Below are positions 36,786-45,012 of a stretch of DNA of 47,051 nt, piece by piece. The notes beneath the pieces are model-generated. The model was given only the letters and a program-made list of their open reading frames with translations, was not told the DNA's origin and made no database searches. A program made the position numbers and the translations under genes. The stretch is from an uncultured Burkholderiales bacterium (GTDB taxonomy: Bacteria > Pseudomonadota > Gammaproteobacteria > Burkholderiales > Burkholderiaceae_E). Numbering within the stretch: position 1 is the stretch's first letter; each line of letters begins with the position of its first letter. Location of the stretch: contig CADEEH010000022.1 in the NCBI GenBank assembly GCA_902826305.1, positions 1 through 47,051 on the forward strand. The letters run 5' to 3'.

Positions 36786-37523
36786 ATGGCGATGATCGAG
36801 TTCAAGAGCGTCAGCAAGTGGTACGGCACCTTTCAGGTGCTGACCGATTGCACGACGAGCATCGAGAAGGGCGAGGTGGTCGTCGTCTGCGGCCCGTCCG
36901 GCTCGGGCAAGTCGACGCTGATCAAGTGTGCCAACGGCCTCGAGCCGTTCCAGAAGGGTGACATCTCGGTCAACGGGATCTCGGTGGGCAGCAAACAGAC
37001 CGACCTGCCGAAGCTGCGCTCGAAGGTCGGCATGGTGTTCCAGCATTTCGAACTGTTCCCGCACCTGTCGATCACCGAGAACCTGAACCTCGCCCAGATG
37101 AAGGTGCTCAACCGCAGCCGCGAGGAAGCGAACGCCAAAGGGCTTCAGCTCCTGGAGCGGGTCGGGCTGAAGGCGCAGGCAGCCAAGTTTCCTGGGCAAT
37201 TGTCCGGCGGCCAGCAGCAGCGGGTCGCGATCGCCCGCGCGCTGGCAATGGATCCGATCGTCATGCTGTTCGACGAGCCGACCTCCGCACTCGATCCCGA
37301 GATGGTCAACGAGGTGCTCGAGGTCATGGTCGCGCTCGCCAAGGAAGGCATGACGATGATGGTCGTCACCCACGAGATGGGCTTCGCCCGCAACGTCGCG
37401 CACCGCGTGATCTTCATGGACCAGGGCAAGATCGTCGAGGATGCGACCAAGCAGGACTTCTTCGGCTCGCCGAGGAGTCCGCGGGCGCAGGAGTTTCTCT
37501 CCAAGATCCTCACCAACCACTAG
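36786..37523 (+). CDS. gltL: Glutamate/aspartate ABC transporter ATP-binding protein
   Basis: A 245-residue ATPase subunit of the polar amino-acid type (GltL/GlnQ). Walker A is GPSGSGKST (36-44), Q-loop [12 protein letters not shown], signature [16 protein letters not shown], Walker [15 protein letters not shown] and switch histidine [11 protein letters not shown]. All motor residues are intact. It closes the gltIJKL operon. The 3' end is followed within 8 bases by the first of three palindromic repeats. Confidence 0.95.
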   Translation: MAMIEFKSVSKWYGTFQVLTDCTTSIEKGEVVVVCGPSGSGKSTLIKCANGLEPFQKGDISVNGISVGSKQTDLPKLRSKVGMVFQHFELFPHLSITENLNLAQMKVLNRSREEANAKGLQLLERVGLKAQAAKFPGQLSGGQQQRVAIARALAMDPIVMLFDEPTSALDPEMVNEVLEVMVALAKEGMTMMVVTHEMGFARNVAHRVIFMDQGKIVEDATKQDFFGSPRSPRAQEFLSKILTNH

Positions 37524-37530
37524 AGGGGGT

Positions 37531-37887
37531 GTAAAGCTACTGCGCGGCCCGATCTGCCCGCTGCGATGCTCGCCGTACAGCCGTACGGCTGCGCTTCTCC
37601 CGTGCAGCTCGAGCCTGCTCGCTACGCTTTCCACTCCCCTCTTCGAACCGGGTCGCAAAGCTACTGCGCGTCCCGATTTGCGTGTTGCGGTGCTCGCCGT
37701 ACATCAGTACGGCTGCGCTCCTCGCACGCAACTCGGGCCTGCTCGCGACGCTTTTCGACCCAGTCCTTGAAACGGGGGTGTAAAGCTGCTGCGCGGCCCG
37801 ATCTGCGCGCTGCGGTGCTCGCCGTACATCAGTACGGCTGCGCTCCTCGCACGCAACTCGGGCCTGCTCGCGACGCTTTCCACTCCC
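37531..37887. repeat. Three tandem palindromic repeat units of about 124 bp
   Basis: Fills most of the 442-base gap between gltL and the lipoprotein gene. Copies begin at gtaaagct/gcaaagct, 37531, 37655 and 37780 (periods 124 and 125). Each has a central perfect 7-bp hairpin GCCGTAC/GTACGGC (37572-37589 loop AGCC; 37696-37713 loop ATCA; 37821-37838 loop ATCA) inside a longer imperfect stem: copy 2 pairs CCCGA (37672-37676) with TCGGG (37733-37737) and TTGCGTG (37678-37684) with CACGCAA (37725-37731); copy 3 pairs GGCCCGA with TCGGGCC, and AAAGC with GCTTT. Copies 2 and 3 are closest. The layout resembles REP-type palindromic elements. Confidence 0.85.
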
Positions 37888-37920
37888 GTTTCGCGTCGCG
37901 TTGCTGGCGCTCGCGGCAAA

Positions 37921-37946
37921 TGAAAAGGCCGGCGTGAGCCGGCCTT
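37921..37946 (-). terminator. Intrinsic terminator of the glycine-rich lipoprotein gene
   Basis: Perfect 9-bp stem AAGGCCGGC (37925-37933) and GCCGGCCTT (37938-37946) with a 4-base loop. Read on the minus strand it is followed by TTTT, and it starts 20 bases after the stop of the minus-strand lipoprotein gene at 37966. Confidence 0.8.
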
Positions 37947-37965
37947 GTCGTTGAAGCTGCTTCGG

Positions 37966-38511
37966 TCAGTGGCCGCGGATCGAACCGCCGCCGCCGAAGC
38001 CGCCGCCACCACCACCGCCGCCGCCACGGAATCCGCCACCACCACCGAAGCGCGGGCCGGGTACCCAGCCGGGTGACACGTACACCGGCGGGCGTCCGTA
38101 GTAGCCGCTGTAGCCGCCCCAGTAACGCGAGTAGCCGAAGCCGAACGCGAACGGGAACCACGGGTACGGGTAGTAGCTGCGGGTGACGACCGTGGTGCTG
38201 ACCGGCGCGACGCGCGCCTCCTGCACGGCGGCGATCAGTTCGGGCGTCGCGCCGCTGTTGCGCAGCGCCTCGACGTCGGCGCTGTTGGCCGTCGCACGCA
38301 CACCGCGCGAGCGGACTTCGGCGATGATCTCGGACTGCGGCCGGTTCTCGTTGAGCATCTTGATCAGGTCGCCGATGCCCATGCCGGGGGCCGGTGCCGC
38401 GTATTCGCTGCTTTCGTGGCTGTTGTACGTGGCGCAACCGCCCGCCAGCAGGCCGCCGGCGATGGCCAGGCCCAGCATGGCTCGCCGCCATGGACGAGAC
38501 GACGTGTTCAT
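37966..38511 (-). CDS. Glycine-rich lipoprotein of unknown function
   Basis: A 181-residue protein with a lipoprotein-type N-terminus (AMLGLAIAGGLLAGGC, Cys near residue 26), so it is likely anchored to the outer membrane by its cysteine; the residue three before the cysteine is Ala rather than the usual Leu. Residues 40-100 form a helical domain (IGDLIKMLNENRPQSEIIAEVRSRG, ALRNSGATPELIAAVQEA) like those found in other bacterial glycine-rich lipoproteins. The rest is aromatic and glycine-rich (SYYPYPWFPFAFGFGYSRYW, then runs of Gly). Function unknown. The start at 38511 (MNTSSRP) gives the signal; an upstream ATG at 38535 adds 8 residues. It ends before a terminator hairpin. Confidence 0.78.
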   Translation of the reverse strand: MNTSSRPWRRAMLGLAIAGGLLAGGCATYNSHESSEYAAPAPGMGIGDLIKMLNENRPQSEIIAEVRSRGVRATANSADVEALRNSGATPELIAAVQEARVAPVSTTVVTRSYYPYPWFPFAFGFGYSRYWGGYSGYYGRPPVYVSPGWVPGPRFGGGGGFRGGGGGGGGGFGGGGSIRGH

Positions 38512-38609
38512 TCGATACGCTCCCGGAAGTTGCATCCTGTCCTCAACGCAACAAGCATAACCCGGTTCACAATGGCCGGACGTAACCGCGTGTATCCGTA
38601 GGTGGGGCG

Positions 38610-39482
38610 ATGTTCGAAGGTTTCCAGACGGCCCGGGCGACGCTGGACGGCGTCGGCATCCCTTACTGGCGAGGGGGTGACGGACCTCCGTTGCTGCTGC
38701 TGCACGGTCATCCGCAGACGCGGGTGATCTGGCATCGGGTGGCCCCGGCGCTGGCTCGCCGGTTCACGGTGATCGCGCCGGATCTGCGCGGCTACGGCGA
38801 GGCCGACAAGCCGCAATCCGATCCGGATCACTTCGCCTACAGCAAGCGGGCGATGGCCCGTGATCCGCTGCTGCTGATGCGTTCGCTGGGACTCGCGCCG
38901 TTTGCGGTCGTCGGCCATGACCGGGGTGGCCGGGTCGCGCACCGGATGGCCGTCGACCATCCGCAGGATGTCAGTCGTGTCGTGGTGCTGGACATCGCCC
39001 CCACGTTGGCGATGTACGAGGCCACCGATCGCGAGTTCGCGAGTGCCTATTGGCACTGGTTCTTCCTGATCCAGCCGGCACCGCTGCCGGAATCGCTGAT
39101 CGACGCGGCGCCGCTGGCCTACCTGAGGGGGGTGATGGGCAACCGCGGCGCCAGGCTGTCGCCGTCCGATCCCCGGGCCTGGGCCGAGTACGAACGTGCG
39201 ATCCGCGACCCGGCGACGGTGCACGCGATGTGTGAGGACTACCGGGCGGCGGCGACGATCGACCTGGTTCACGATCGGGCGGATCGCGACGCCGGCCACC
39301 GACTGCAACAGCCGCTGCTGGTGCTCTGGGGCCGGCGCGGCGTGATCGAGCGTTGCTTCGATCCGATCGGGCTCTGGCGGCAGGTGGCCGATGACGTCCG
39401 GGGCCGGGCGCTGGACAGCGGCCACTACATTCCCGAGGAAGCGCCGGGTGAACTGCTGGCCGAACTCGATGCGTTCCTCTGA
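38610..39482 (+). CDS. Haloacetate dehalogenase-like alpha/beta hydrolase
   Basis: A 290-residue alpha/beta hydrolase closely matching fluoroacetate dehalogenases (EC 3.8.1.3). The nucleophile is Asp104 in GHDRGGR, with Arg105 and Arg108 as carboxylate-binding residues; the acid is Asp128 (VLDI), halide-pocket residues are His149-Trp150 (YWHWFFL) and Tyr211 (CEDYRAAATIDL), and the base is His272 (SGHYIPEE). Spacing agrees with Rhodopseudomonas RPA1163 (Asp110, Arg111, Arg114, Asp134, His155, Trp156, Tyr219, His280). Such enzymes hydrolyse haloacetates, including C-F bonds, to glycolate. Activity is inferred from residues only; some relatives with the same residues favour other haloacids. It precedes ttuC. 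Confidence 0.88.
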   Translation: MFEGFQTARATLDGVGIPYWRGGDGPPLLLLHGHPQTRVIWHRVAPALARRFTVIAPDLRGYGEADKPQSDPDHFAYSKRAMARDPLLLMRSLGLAPFAVVGHDRGGRVAHRMAVDHPQDVSRVVVLDIAPTLAMYEATDREFASAYWHWFFLIQPAPLPESLIDAAPLAYLRGVMGNRGARLSPSDPRAWAEYERAIRDPATVHAMCEDYRAAATIDLVHDRADRDAGHRLQQPLLVLWGRRGVIERCFDPIGLWRQVADDVRGRALDSGHYIPEEAPGELLAELDAFL

Positions 39483-39539
39483 GCGGACGTCGCCGCGGTA
39501 CCATCGGCGCGAAAGTGGTGCCGGCCAAGGAGGCATGGG

Positions 39540-40610
39540 ATGACGACATTCCGCATCGCGGTGATCCCCGGTGACGGGATCGGCCAGGAAGTGATGCCCG
39601 AGGGACTGCGGGTGCTCGATGCCGCCGCCCGGCGCTTCGGCCTGCGGTTCACCTGGGATTCGTTCGATTTCGCGAGCTGCGACTACTACGAACGCCACGG
39701 CCGGATGATGCCCGAGGACTGGAAGGCGCGGATCGGCGGTCACGACGCGATCTTCTTCGGCGCGGTCGGCTGGCCGGGCAAGGTGCCGGACCACGTGTCG
39801 TTGTGGGGTTCGCTGCTGCTGTTCCGGCGCGAATTCGACCAGTACATCAACCTGCGGCCGGTCCGGCTGATGCCGGGTGTGCCGTGCCCGCTGGCCGGTC
39901 GCAAGCCGGGTGACATCGATTTCTACGTCGTGCGCGAGAACACCGAAGGCGAGTACTCGTCGCTCGGCGGTCGGATGTTCCCGGGCACCGATCGCGAGGT
40001 GGTGCTGCAGGAGTCGGTCTTCACCCGCATCGGCGTGGACCGGGTGCTTCGCTACGCGTTCCGGATGGCGCAGCAGCGGCCGCGGCGCAAGGTGACCTCG
40101 GCGACCAAGTCCAACGGCATCTTCATCTCGATGCCGTACTGGGACGAACGCTGCGCCGAGATCGCGCGCGAATTCCCGGATGTCGCGGTCGACAAGTACC
40201 ACATCGACATCCTGTGCGCACATTTCGTCCGTTTCCCGGAGCGCTTCGACATCGTCGTCGCCTCGAACCTGTTCGGTGACATCCTGTCCGACCTCGGCCC
40301 GGCCTGCACCGGCACGATCGGCATCGCGCCCTCGGCCAACATCAATCCGGAACGGCACTTCCCGTCGCTGTTCGAACCGGTCCACGGGTCGGCGCCCGAC
40401 ATCTTCGGCCGTGGCATCGCCAACCCGATCGGCCAGATCTGGTCCGGGGCGATGATGCTCGATCACCTCGGGCACCGTGACGCCCACGACGCGATCCTGC
40501 GTGCAATCGAGGCGGTCACCGCCGACGGCCCGCGGACGCCGGACATGGGCGGCACGGCGAGTACCGCCGACGTCGGCAGGGCAATCGCCGAGGCGGTCGC
40601 TGCCGGCTGA
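39540..40610 (+). CDS. ttuC: Tartrate dehydrogenase / D-malate dehydrogenase family
   Basis: A 356-residue beta-decarboxylating dehydrogenase of the isocitrate/isopropylmalate family, tartrate/D-malate branch. N-terminal FRIAVIPGDGIGQEVMPEGLRVL, substrate-site NLRPVRL, RENTEGEYSSLGGR, Tyr/Lys segment SVFTRIGVDRVLRYAFR and DKYHIDILCAHFVR, metal aspartates NLFGDILSDLGP, and NAD region EPVHGSAPDIFG are all present. It oxidises tartrate or D-malate, giving oxaloglycolate or pyruvate. GGAGGC lies 8 bases before the ATG. The Bug binding protein and ttuD follow on the same strand, an established tartrate/glycerate grouping. Confidence 0.92.
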   Translation: MTTFRIAVIPGDGIGQEVMPEGLRVLDAAARRFGLRFTWDSFDFASCDYYERHGRMMPEDWKARIGGHDAIFFGAVGWPGKVPDHVSLWGSLLLFRREFDQYINLRPVRLMPGVPCPLAGRKPGDIDFYVVRENTEGEYSSLGGRMFPGTDREVVLQESVFTRIGVDRVLRYAFRMAQQRPRRKVTSATKSNGIFISMPYWDERCAEIAREFPDVAVDKYHIDILCAHFVRFPERFDIVVASNLFGDILSDLGPACTGTIGIAPSANINPERHFPSLFEPVHGSAPDIFGRGIANPIGQIWSGAMMLDHLGHRDAHDAILRAIEAVTADGPRTPDMGGTASTADVGRAIAEAVAAG

Positions 40611-40653
40611 CGCCGCCGGACCGTCGTCCCGCAACGCGGAAGATAAGTAGTTT

Positions 40654-40693
40654 CACGGGGACGTCGCCCCCGTGGCCCGCGGTTGCGTTAAAT
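40654..40693 (+). promoter_or_regulatory. Inverted repeat and -10-like box before the Bug gene
   Basis: Arms CACGGGG (40654-40660) and CCCCGTG (40668-40674) are perfectly complementary around ACGTCGC. A -10-like TTAAAT (40688-40693) follows 13 bases later, so the repeat covers the -35 region. No T-run follows, so an operator is more likely than a terminator; the alternative is that it ends ttuC transcripts. Confidence 0.4.
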
Positions 40694-40763
40694 TGCCGGC
40701 GGGCCGAGCGGAGGCACCGCGGGTGCCGCCCGATCCGCCATTCTGGAGAAACTGGAGACAGAC

Positions 40764-41747
40764 ATGCTGAAAGCATCCGTTCGCTCGTTGATCGCCGGCG
40801 CGACGCTGGCCCTGCTGGCCGCCGGCGCGAGTGCGCAGGGTTATCCGACGCGGCCGATCTCGATCGTCGTGCCGTTCGCGGCAGGAGGTCCGACCGACAC
40901 CGTGGCCCGCAACATCGCCGACGCGATGTCAAAGGCGCTTCCGAACTCGTCGATCATCGTCGAGAACCTCGGCGGTGCCGGCGGCACGATCGGCGTCGCC
41001 AAGGTCGCCAAGGCCGAGGCCAACGGCTACACGCTGCTGATCCATCACATCGGCATGTCCACCGCGCCGGCGCTGTATCGCAAGCTGACGTTCGATCCGC
41101 TCAAGGACTTCGAGTACATCGGCCTGATCAACGAGGTGCCGATGACGCTGCTGGTGACCAACAACTTCCCGGCCGGCACGATCAAGGACCTGATTCCGTA
41201 CCTGAAGGCGAACAAGGACAAGGTGTCGTTCGCCAATGCCGGATTGGGATCCGCCTCGCACCTGTGCGGGCTGCTGTTCATGTCGGCGATCGAGACCCCG
41301 CTGACGACGGTGCCGTACAAGGGGACCGCGCCGGCGATCACCGACCTGATCGGTGGCCAGGTCGACATGTTGTGTGACCAGACGACCAACACCACGGTCC
41401 ACATCAAGGCGGGCAAGGTCAAGGGCGTCGCGGTGACCACGCCGAAGCGGCTCGAGACGCTGAAGGAACTGCCGACACTCGCCGAGTCGGGGCTGCCCGG
41501 CTTCGACGTGTCGGTCTGGCATGCGATGTACGCGCCGAAGGGCACGCCGAAGCCGGTGGTCGACGCGCTGGTCAAGGGCTTGCAGGCCGCGCTCAAGGAT
41601 CCGAACGTCGCCAAGCGCTTCGCCGAACTCGGTACCGAGCCGGTCTCGCAGGACAAGGCCACACCCGAGGCGTTGCAGAAGCACCTGACGGCCGAGATCG
41701 GCAAGTGGACTCCGATCATCAAGAAGGCGGGTGTGTACGCCGACTGA
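40764..41747 (+). CDS. Bug/TctC-type tripartite tricarboxylate transporter substrate-binding protein
   Basis: A 327-residue periplasmic binding protein of the Bug family, with a signal peptide (about 1-25, ending GASAQ). Family motifs YPTRPISIVVPFAAGGPTDT, GGAGGTIGVAKVAKA, PVTYKGTAP-like TTVPYKGTAPAITDLIGGQVDM and LPGFDVSVWHAMYAPKGTP are all present. Such proteins bind small carboxylates for TctAB membrane partners, which are not in the window; orphan Bug proteins are plentiful in Burkholderiales. Position between ttuC and ttuD suggests tartrate, malate or glycerate as ligand (inference). GGAGA-type sites lie 12 bases before the ATG. Confidence 0.92.
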   Translation: MLKASVRSLIAGATLALLAAGASAQGYPTRPISIVVPFAAGGPTDTVARNIADAMSKALPNSSIIVENLGGAGGTIGVAKVAKAEANGYTLLIHHIGMSTAPALYRKLTFDPLKDFEYIGLINEVPMTLLVTNNFPAGTIKDLIPYLKANKDKVSFANAGLGSASHLCGLLFMSAIETPLTTVPYKGTAPAITDLIGGQVDMLCDQTTNTTVHIKAGKVKGVAVTTPKRLETLKELPTLAESGLPGFDVSVWHAMYAPKGTPKPVVDALVKGLQAALKDPNVAKRFAELGTEPVSQDKATPEALQKHLTAEIGKWTPIIKKAGVYAD

Positions 41748-41758
41748 CGGCGGGCTCG

Positions 41759-43048
41759 ATGGACACGCGACGCCTGCTGCTCGACAGCTTCGGGGCCGCG
41801 GTCGCCGCGGCCGATCCGTTGCGCACGCTGGCGGCGCACCTGCCGCCGGCGGACGTGATCGGCCGCCTGCGACGCACGGTGGCGGTCGGTGCCGGCAAGG
41901 CGGCCGCCAGCATGGCCAAGGCGGTCGAGGATCACTGGCCGGCCCAGTCCGACCTGTCGGGCCTGGTGGTCACGCGGTATGCCCACGGGTTGCCGACCTC
42001 GCGCATCCGCGTGCTCGAGGCCGGGCACCCGGTGCCGGACGAGGCCGGTGAACGCGCGGCGGCCGAGATCCTCGATATCGCGGCCGGGCTCGGCCCGGAC
42101 GACCTGCTGCTGGCGCTGGTCTCGGGCGGCGGTTCGAGCCTGCTGAGCCTGCCCGCCGACGGGATCGCGATGGCCGACCTGAAGGCAGTCACGCGCGCGC
42201 TGTTGGCCAGCGGCGCGCCGATCCAGGAGATGAACGTCGTGCGCAAACACTTGTCGCGGATCCAGGGCGGCCGGCTGGCGCAGGCGACCCGGGCGCAGGT
42301 GCTCGCGCTGATCGTCTCGGACGTCGCGGGTGACGATCCGTCGGCGATCGCCTCCGGCCCGTGCACACCCGACCCGTCGACCTATCGCGACGCAATCGAC
42401 GTGCTCACGCGCTGGAACGTGACCCCGCCGTCGAGCATCGACCGTCATCTGCGCGCCGGCCTGGCCGGCGATCGGCCGGAGACACCGAAGGCCGGCGATC
42501 CGATGTTCGATCGCGTCGACAACCGGATCGTCGCCACACCGAGCCGCAGCCTCGAGGCCGCGGCCGCGGTGTTCGAGCGCGCCGGCATCACGCCGGCGGT
42601 GCTCGGCGACACGATCACCGGCGAGGCGCGCGACGTCGCGCAGGTGCTCGGGGCGATCACGCGCGAGGTGGCCCTGCGCGAGCGACCGTTCCGGCGGCCG
42701 GTCGCGCTGATCTCCGGGGGCGAGTGCACGGTGACGCTGCGCGGCCACGGTCGGGGCGGGCGCTGCTCGGAGTTCCTGCTCGCGCTGGCCCGCGAGGTCG
42801 GTGACCTGGACGGCGTCTGGGCGATCGCCGCCGACACCGATGGCATCGACGGCGTCGAGAGCAACGCCGGCGCGGTGCTGACGCCGGACACCCTCGCGCG
42901 TGCGCAGGCCGCCGGGCTTGATCCACGCCATCATCTCGACGACAACGACGGCTACGGTTTCTTCGACACACTCGGCGACCTGGTCACCACCGGGCCGACC
43001 CGGACCAACGTCAACGACTATCGCGCGATCGTGCTGCTGCCGCGATGA
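41759..43048 (+). CDS. ttuD: Glycerate 2-kinase / hydroxypyruvate reductase (MOFRL family)
   Basis: A 429-residue protein with the DUF4147 N-terminal part ([54 protein letters not shown]) and the C-terminal MOFRL domain ([34 protein letters not shown]). These features are those of GckA/TtuD, which phosphorylate glycerate; the family was first named hydroxypyruvate reductase in tartrate use. It feeds glycerate from tartrate into glycolysis as 2-phosphoglycerate. ATG at 41759 lies 12 bases after the Bug stop. Its stop overlaps the pyrC ATG by 4 bases (ATGA). Confidence 0.92.
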   Translation: MDTRRLLLDSFGAAVAAADPLRTLAAHLPPADVIGRLRRTVAVGAGKAAASMAKAVEDHWPAQSDLSGLVVTRYAHGLPTSRIRVLEAGHPVPDEAGERAAAEILDIAAGLGPDDLLLALVSGGGSSLLSLPADGIAMADLKAVTRALLASGAPIQEMNVVRKHLSRIQGGRLAQATRAQVLALIVSDVAGDDPSAIASGPCTPDPSTYRDAIDVLTRWNVTPPSSIDRHLRAGLAGDRPETPKAGDPMFDRVDNRIVATPSRSLEAAAAVFERAGITPAVLGDTITGEARDVAQVLGAITREVALRERPFRRPVALISGGECTVTLRGHGRGGRCSEFLLALAREVGDLDGVWAIAADTDGIDGVESNAGAVLTPDTLARAQAAGLDPRHHLDDNDGYGFFDTLGDLVTTGPTRTNVNDYRAIVLLPR

Positions 43049-44124
43049 CCGACACGGCATCCGCACACGGGACGATGACGGCGCTGACGCTGCGCCGCCC
43101 GGACGACTGGCACCTGCACCTGCGCGACGGCGAGGCGATGGCATCGGTCGTCGGCGCGACTGCCGCGCAGTTCGCGCGTGCGATCGTGATGCCGAACCTG
43201 AAGCCACCGGTCACGACAGTCGCGCAGGCGCTTGCGTATCGGCAACGGATCCTGGCGGCACTTCCGGCCGGCTCCCGTTTCGAGCCGCTGATGACGCTCT
43301 ACCTGACCGACACCACCGATCCGGCGGCGATCGTCGACGGCGCGCGTGATCGGACCGTGAGCGCGGTCAAGCTGTACCCGGCCGGCGCGACGACAAATTC
43401 GGATGCCGGGGTCACCGACCTGCGACGCTGCACGCGGGTGTTCGAGGCGATGCAGGCCTGCGGCATGCCGCTGCTGGTCCACGGCGAAGTCACCGACCCC
43501 GAAGTCGACGTCTTCGATCGCGAGGCGGTGTTCATCGACCGCGTGCTCGAGCCGCTGCGCCGCGACTTCCCGGCGCTCAGGATCGTCTTCGAGCACATCA
43601 CCACCCGCGAGGCGGCGCAATACGTCGCCGCGGCGGGTGACGGCATCGGCGCGACGATCACCGCGCATCACCTGCTCTACAACCGCAACGCGATCTTTCG
43701 CGGCGGACTGCGCCCGCACTGGTACTGCCTGCCGGTGCTCAAGCGCGAGAGCCACCGCGAGGCGCTGGTCGCCGCCGCCGTCGGTGGTGATCCGCGCTTC
43801 TTCCTCGGCACCGACAGCGCGCCGCATCCGGCCCGGCTGAAGGAACACGCGGCCGCGTGTGCCGGCTGCTACACCGCGCCGCACGCGCTCGAGTTGTATG
43901 CCACCGCGTTCGAGCGCGCGGGCGCCCTGGACCGGCTGCAGGGATTCGCCGCCGACCACGGCGCCGATTTCTACCGGCTGCCGCGCAACACCGGCACGAT
44001 CGTGCTCGAGCGACACCGGTGGACCGTGCCGGACGCGCTGCCTTTCGCCGGTGATTCGATCGTGCCGCTGGCCGGCGGCGAGACGCTCGAATGGCGACTG
44101 CGACTGCCGACATCAACCGCCTGA
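43045..44124 (+). CDS. pyrC: Dihydroorotase, class II
   Basis: A 359-residue zinc amidohydrolase catalysing the third step of pyrimidine synthesis. Metal and catalytic residues are complete: His23 and His25 (DWHLHLRDG), carboxylated Lys109 (AVKLYPAG), His146 (VHGEV), His184 (FEHITT) and Asp257 (GTDSAPH), each exactly 6 positions beyond the E. coli PyrC numbering (17, 19, 103, 140, 178, 251). The start at 43045 overlaps the ttuD stop; an internal ATG at 43075 is a possible shorter start. A house-keeping gene inside a catabolic run, probably by read-through coupling. DUF3025 begins 34 bases before its stop. Confidence 0.95.
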   Translation: MTDTASAHGTMTALTLRRPDDWHLHLRDGEAMASVVGATAAQFARAIVMPNLKPPVTTVAQALAYRQRILAALPAGSRFEPLMTLYLTDTTDPAAIVDGARDRTVSAVKLYPAGATTNSDAGVTDLRRCTRVFEAMQACGMPLLVHGEVTDPEVDVFDREAVFIDRVLEPLRRDFPALRIVFEHITTREAAQYVAAAGDGIGATITAHHLLYNRNAIFRGGLRPHWYCLPVLKRESHREALVAAAVGGDPRFFLGTDSAPHPARLKEHAAACAGCYTAPHALELYATAFERAGALDRLQGFAADHGADFYRLPRNTGTIVLERHRWTVPDALPFAGDSIVPLAGGETLEWRLRLPTSTA

Positions 44125-44951
44125 ACGGGCCTGCGGCATGGCCGCTGCATGCGCCGTGGTTCGCGCCCTATGCCGAGCGGCTGCGCGAGCTGGCGGCGAT
44201 CGACGACGCGATGGTCCGGATCGAGCGGCTGAACGAATGGGCGGTGCGCGCCGGTGTGGCGACCGAGTCGGGGCGGGTGTTGCGGTTCACGCCGCAGGCG
44301 CCGACCGACACCGCCTACGAGTCGGCGATCTGGACGACCGGACGGGTGCCGACGCGGCTCGCGCCCGACGGCGCTGCCTGGCACGACCTGTTCAATGCGC
44401 TGGTCTGGCTGCGCTTTCCCCGCATCAAGGCCCGGCTCAACCGCCTGCAGGCCGAGGCGATCACACGAGACGGCGTGGGCCATTCGCGCGGCGGCCTGCG
44501 TGACGCGGCCACCGTGTTCGACGAGAACGCGCTGCTGCTGGTCAGTGCGTCGGGCCGCTGGGCCGACGCGTTGCGTGACCGGCGCTGGGGCGAGGTGCTG
44601 CGCGACGAGCGGCAGCGCTTCGCCGCCGAGGTCCGTGTCGTCGCCTTCGGTCACGCATTGCTGCTCAAGCTGACCGCGCCGTACAAGGCGATCGCGGCGC
44701 ACGCCTGGCCGGCGGGCGACGACGGTGTGTCGCTCGACGATGCCGCGGCCGTCGAGTCCTGGTTCGTCAGGCTCGACGCACGGATCGCCTCGGGCCTCGA
44801 TGCCGGCTCGCTCCGGGGCGAAGGCTTCGTGCCGCTGCCGGTGCTCGGCATCCCCGGCTGGTGGCCGCCGAACGAGGTGCCCGGCTTCTACGACGACGAG
44901 ACCGTGTTCCGGACCCGGCGTCGGCCGCATCCGACACGGGGTCGGACTTGA
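44091..44951 (+). CDS. DUF3025 family protein
   Basis: A 286-residue protein of the DUF3025 family, found mainly in Betaproteobacteria. Family-like segments include [65 protein letters not shown] and [21 protein letters not shown]. Function unknown; there is no signal peptide, so it is likely cytoplasmic. It overlaps pyrC by 34 bases, which suggests coupled expression. Confidence 0.88.
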   Translation: MATATADINRLNGPAAWPLHAPWFAPYAERLRELAAIDDAMVRIERLNEWAVRAGVATESGRVLRFTPQAPTDTAYESAIWTTGRVPTRLAPDGAAWHDLFNALVWLRFPRIKARLNRLQAEAITRDGVGHSRGGLRDAATVFDENALLLVSASGRWADALRDRRWGEVLRDERQRFAAEVRVVAFGHALLLKLTAPYKAIAAHAWPAGDDGVSLDDAAAVESWFVRLDARIASGLDAGSLRGEGFVPLPVLGIPGWWPPNEVPGFYDDETVFRTRRRPHPTRGRT

Positions 44952-45012
44952 TCCGCGCCGGTGTGCGGCCCACACTGCAATTCTTCCCAGGCATGCGCGC
45001 GAGAGGCAACGA

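Noticed and set aside
37531-37887. CRISPR array
   Set aside because: Periods of 124-125 bp with whole units alike and no distinct unique spacers, so it is not CRISPR.
37441-37937. Small open frames across the triple repeat (YGCAPRTQLGPARD peptides)
   Set aside because: They only translate the palindromic repeat units, appear several times in different frames and show no start signal.
40764-41747. Full tripartite tricarboxylate transporter
   Set aside because: Only the binding protein is present; no tctA or tctB membrane gene occurs anywhere in the window.
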